From positions 21,589,127-21,653,126 of the forward strand of contig NC_088297.1 of NCBI RefSeq assembly GCF_032854445.1: a stretch of DNA of 64,000 nucleotides, read 5' to 3'. The notes beneath the pieces are model-generated. The model did no database searches. It was not told where the DNA came from and saw only the letters and a program-made list of their open reading frames with translations. The translations under genes and the position numbers were made by a program. Positions 62,702 through 64,000 of this stretch are shown here, one piece after another (the first letter of the stretch is position 1; every line of letters begins with the position of its first letter). This DNA is from Liolophura sinensis. Taxonomy: Eukaryota; Mollusca; Polyplacophora; Chitonida; Chitonidae.

Positions 62702-63254
62702 ATCTATTCTTGCAACATAATTAATTCTCCATATGCTGTTGAAATCCGTCGTTCAGAACTGAATACATAATATGATTAGTTCATTCACCCAGCCTAGCTT
62801 TACGTCCTGGCATGGTTTTAGATTGCACCCAAACAAAGGGCCTTTCTTTTTTTTAGCGCTGAGTATTTGTAATATAAATTTAGGCAGTTTAGTGTTTCTC
62901 CGAAGGTGTTCTGAGATCCATCCACTGTCATAAGCATACTGACCATGTATGGTTATACCCCTTACTTTTTTTGACTGTTTCGTATCATATTACTCAGCGA
63001 AAAACAGAAGCATGTACGGCGAAATCGGACCTCCTTGTCTACAATCTCTACTAAGTAAGAATGAAGAGGATATATATTTCCATTTTGTAGAATACAAGCC
63101 GAAATATTTGTTTGAAAAACCTGAATCCATCTTTTAATTTCACTACCAAACCGCATTGGAAGACGGATGAGGACGGTCCGCGACACGAGGACGGTGCAAA
63201 TCGCGCGCGAATGGTACCGTTCTCGTGCAGCAGCCCGAGAGGACGAGTGCTGGG

Positions 63255-63297
63255 ATAAAACAATAATTATTGGACATAGATGGCGCTGTAGGGCTCT
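63255..63297 (+). promoter_or_regulatory. Direct repeat with CTCF-like TAGATGGCGCTGT, left copy
   Basis: ATAAAACAATAATTATTGGA, then the CTCF-like core at 63277-63289, then AGGGCTCT. Repeated, 3 bases longer, at 63481-63526. The core resembles the insect CTCF motif AGRTGGCGC. Confidence 0.45.
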
Positions 63298-63480
63298 GCT
63301 CATATTTCGTACTATGAATGGTTCAATTTTCGATACTTGAGACTCACAGGTGAACTGCTTTCGCAGTGGCACAGCGAGTGCTACATAACCGTATGCCTCC
63401 AAGTTATCAGCTTATTTTTTTATTTTTTTTTTTCTGTGGTCATATTCTCTGGATTTGGTGCCTTTTCTATGTAAATTTGA

Positions 63481-63526
63481 ATAAAACAATAATAATTTTA
63501 CATCATAGATGGCGCTGTAGGGCTCT
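63481..63526 (+). promoter_or_regulatory. Direct repeat with CTCF-like TAGATGGCGCTGT, right copy
   Basis: ATAAAACAATAATAATTTTA, then the core at 63506-63518 and AGGGCTCT. It lies about 90 bases upstream of the RNA-binding protein start codon and could be promoter or 5'UTR. Confidence 0.45.
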
Positions 63527-63607
63527 TCTAAGCCCACTCACGTGCGTGGCAGTCCAGTTTGCCTAGTTCTAGTTCGTCACCAGTGAGACCAGCAGCAAAG
63601 TGTAGGT

Positions 63608-64000
63608 ATGGCATCCGCGGAGAAGGCTTTGCCGCGTCGTGTGACCTGGGCGCCAAACGTAGAAGCCTTGCTGAAACTTATGGAAAGAACAGGATACACC
63701 ATGCGGCAAAGAAAAAGGGCAAAGAAAGTACGGCGGTCCACCTCCCGACTGGGAAAGCCCGGCTCCTTTAAAGAGTTGCGAAATTTTCGTCAGAAATATT
63801 CCAAGAGACTGTTACGAAGACGAGCTTGTTCCAGTATTTGAGAAGATAGGGAAGATTTACGAACTGAGACTCGTAATGGGCCGCTCTGGATCCCATAGAA
63901 GGTATGGATTCGTTATGTACACTAACAAAGAACACGCGAAACAAGCGGTAAAGGAGCTTAACAACTACGAAATTCGTAAAGGCCAGTTCTTGGGTATCTG
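63608..64000 (+). CDS. A1CF/RBM46/RBM47/DND1-type RNA-binding protein, N-terminus and RRM1, 3' end off window, apparent frameshift
   Basis: This family binds RNA through tandem RRMs; members act in APOBEC1-dependent editing (A1CF, RBM47) and germline RNA control (RBM46, DND1). From the ATG at 63608 the frame reads [14 protein letters not shown] and then LMERTGYTM, the family N-terminal motif. It then changes frame: [33 protein letters not shown] and [20 protein letters not shown] follow one base over, from about 63717 to the edge. Removing one A at 63708-63710 restores continuity. The RRM1 RNP-2 (IFVRNI) and RNP-1 (RRYGFVMY) motifs are intact. No intron is seen in 393 bases. A sequence error, a recent pseudogene or a retrocopy are all possible. 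The specific ortholog is undecided, with FVMYT slightly favouring RBM46. Confidence 0.85.

Larger units (their letters stand above)
61375..63165 (-). pseudogene. Non-LTR retrotransposon (LINE) remnant with reverse transcriptase
   Basis: Minus strand, 5'-truncated and interrupted by a SINE-A. In order: a reverse transcriptase segment EIKRWIQVFQTNISACILQN; a frame change to CRQGGPISPYM; an internal TAA; VRGITIHG and QYAYD, where the usual YADD catalytic box reads YAYD; then DGSQNTFGETLNCLNLYYKY in another frame. The downstream post-RT segment (LLFIQSLKLTWRKRL) is near 62095-62235. A C-terminal CCHC-like motif (VCEIC, then TTEHLFIQC) is at about 61385-61466. Several frameshifts and stops, so not active. 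The clade was not determined. Confidence 0.85.

Overview
The window is eukaryotic and gene-poor. It is AT-rich, its coding sequence sits in short exons with GT/AG introns, and the spaces between are filled with SINEs, MITE-like elements, decayed LINE and Tc1 copies and several minisatellites. The repeats resemble those I associate with spiralian invertebrates: tRNA-headed SINEs ending in an AAATATTCTTGAGTACGGCG-type tail, and a recurring TACATGTA palindrome. A mollusc, or another lophotrochozoan such as a brachiopod, is my best guess. The species cannot be fixed from the sequence alone.

One gene dominates: the cell-polarity scaffold Scribble (scrib, LAP family) on the minus strand. I can place 24 coding exons from the start codon at 54107 down to 2748. 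Every junction has GT/AG borders and matching phase. The joined frame is 3441 nt (1147 codons) with no stop. It runs through an N-terminal cap, about 16 leucine-rich repeats (residues 1 to about 410), a LAP-specific linker with two RxDTPH-type motifs, PDZ1 (about 716-805), PDZ2 (about 837-926), and a long Ser/Thr/Pro/Gln-rich linker that stops just before PDZ3. PDZ3, PDZ4 and the C-terminus should lie beyond the left edge. Introns 2 (18.2 kb) and 3 (8.4 kb) make up much of the window. They hold minisatellites, SINEs, MITE-like copies and a few GC-richer, low-repeat islands that could be cis-regulatory.

Right of scrib (54108 to about 63.2 kb) is an intergenic region. It holds a CRE palindrome and a CTCF-like site near the scrib start, a 165-bp inverted-repeat MITE, SINE copies, a TA/TG microsatellite, a broken Tc1-type transposase, a CATA microsatellite, and a broken non-LTR retrotransposon (minus strand, about 61.4-63.2 kb) with a full-length SINE inside it.

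At the right edge a plus-strand gene begins (63608 onward). It encodes the N-terminus and first RRM of the A1CF/RBM46/RBM47/DND1 RNA-binding family, interrupted by an apparent one-base insertion near 63708-63710. It runs off the window. The two genes are therefore divergently arranged about 9.5 kb apart. Nothing in the sequence links their functions.

The least explained material is the repeat landscape: SINE families with different bodies but related 3' tails, a LINE fragment lying next to the same tail, and a MITE-like family with TTCAACC/GGTTGAA inverted ends.
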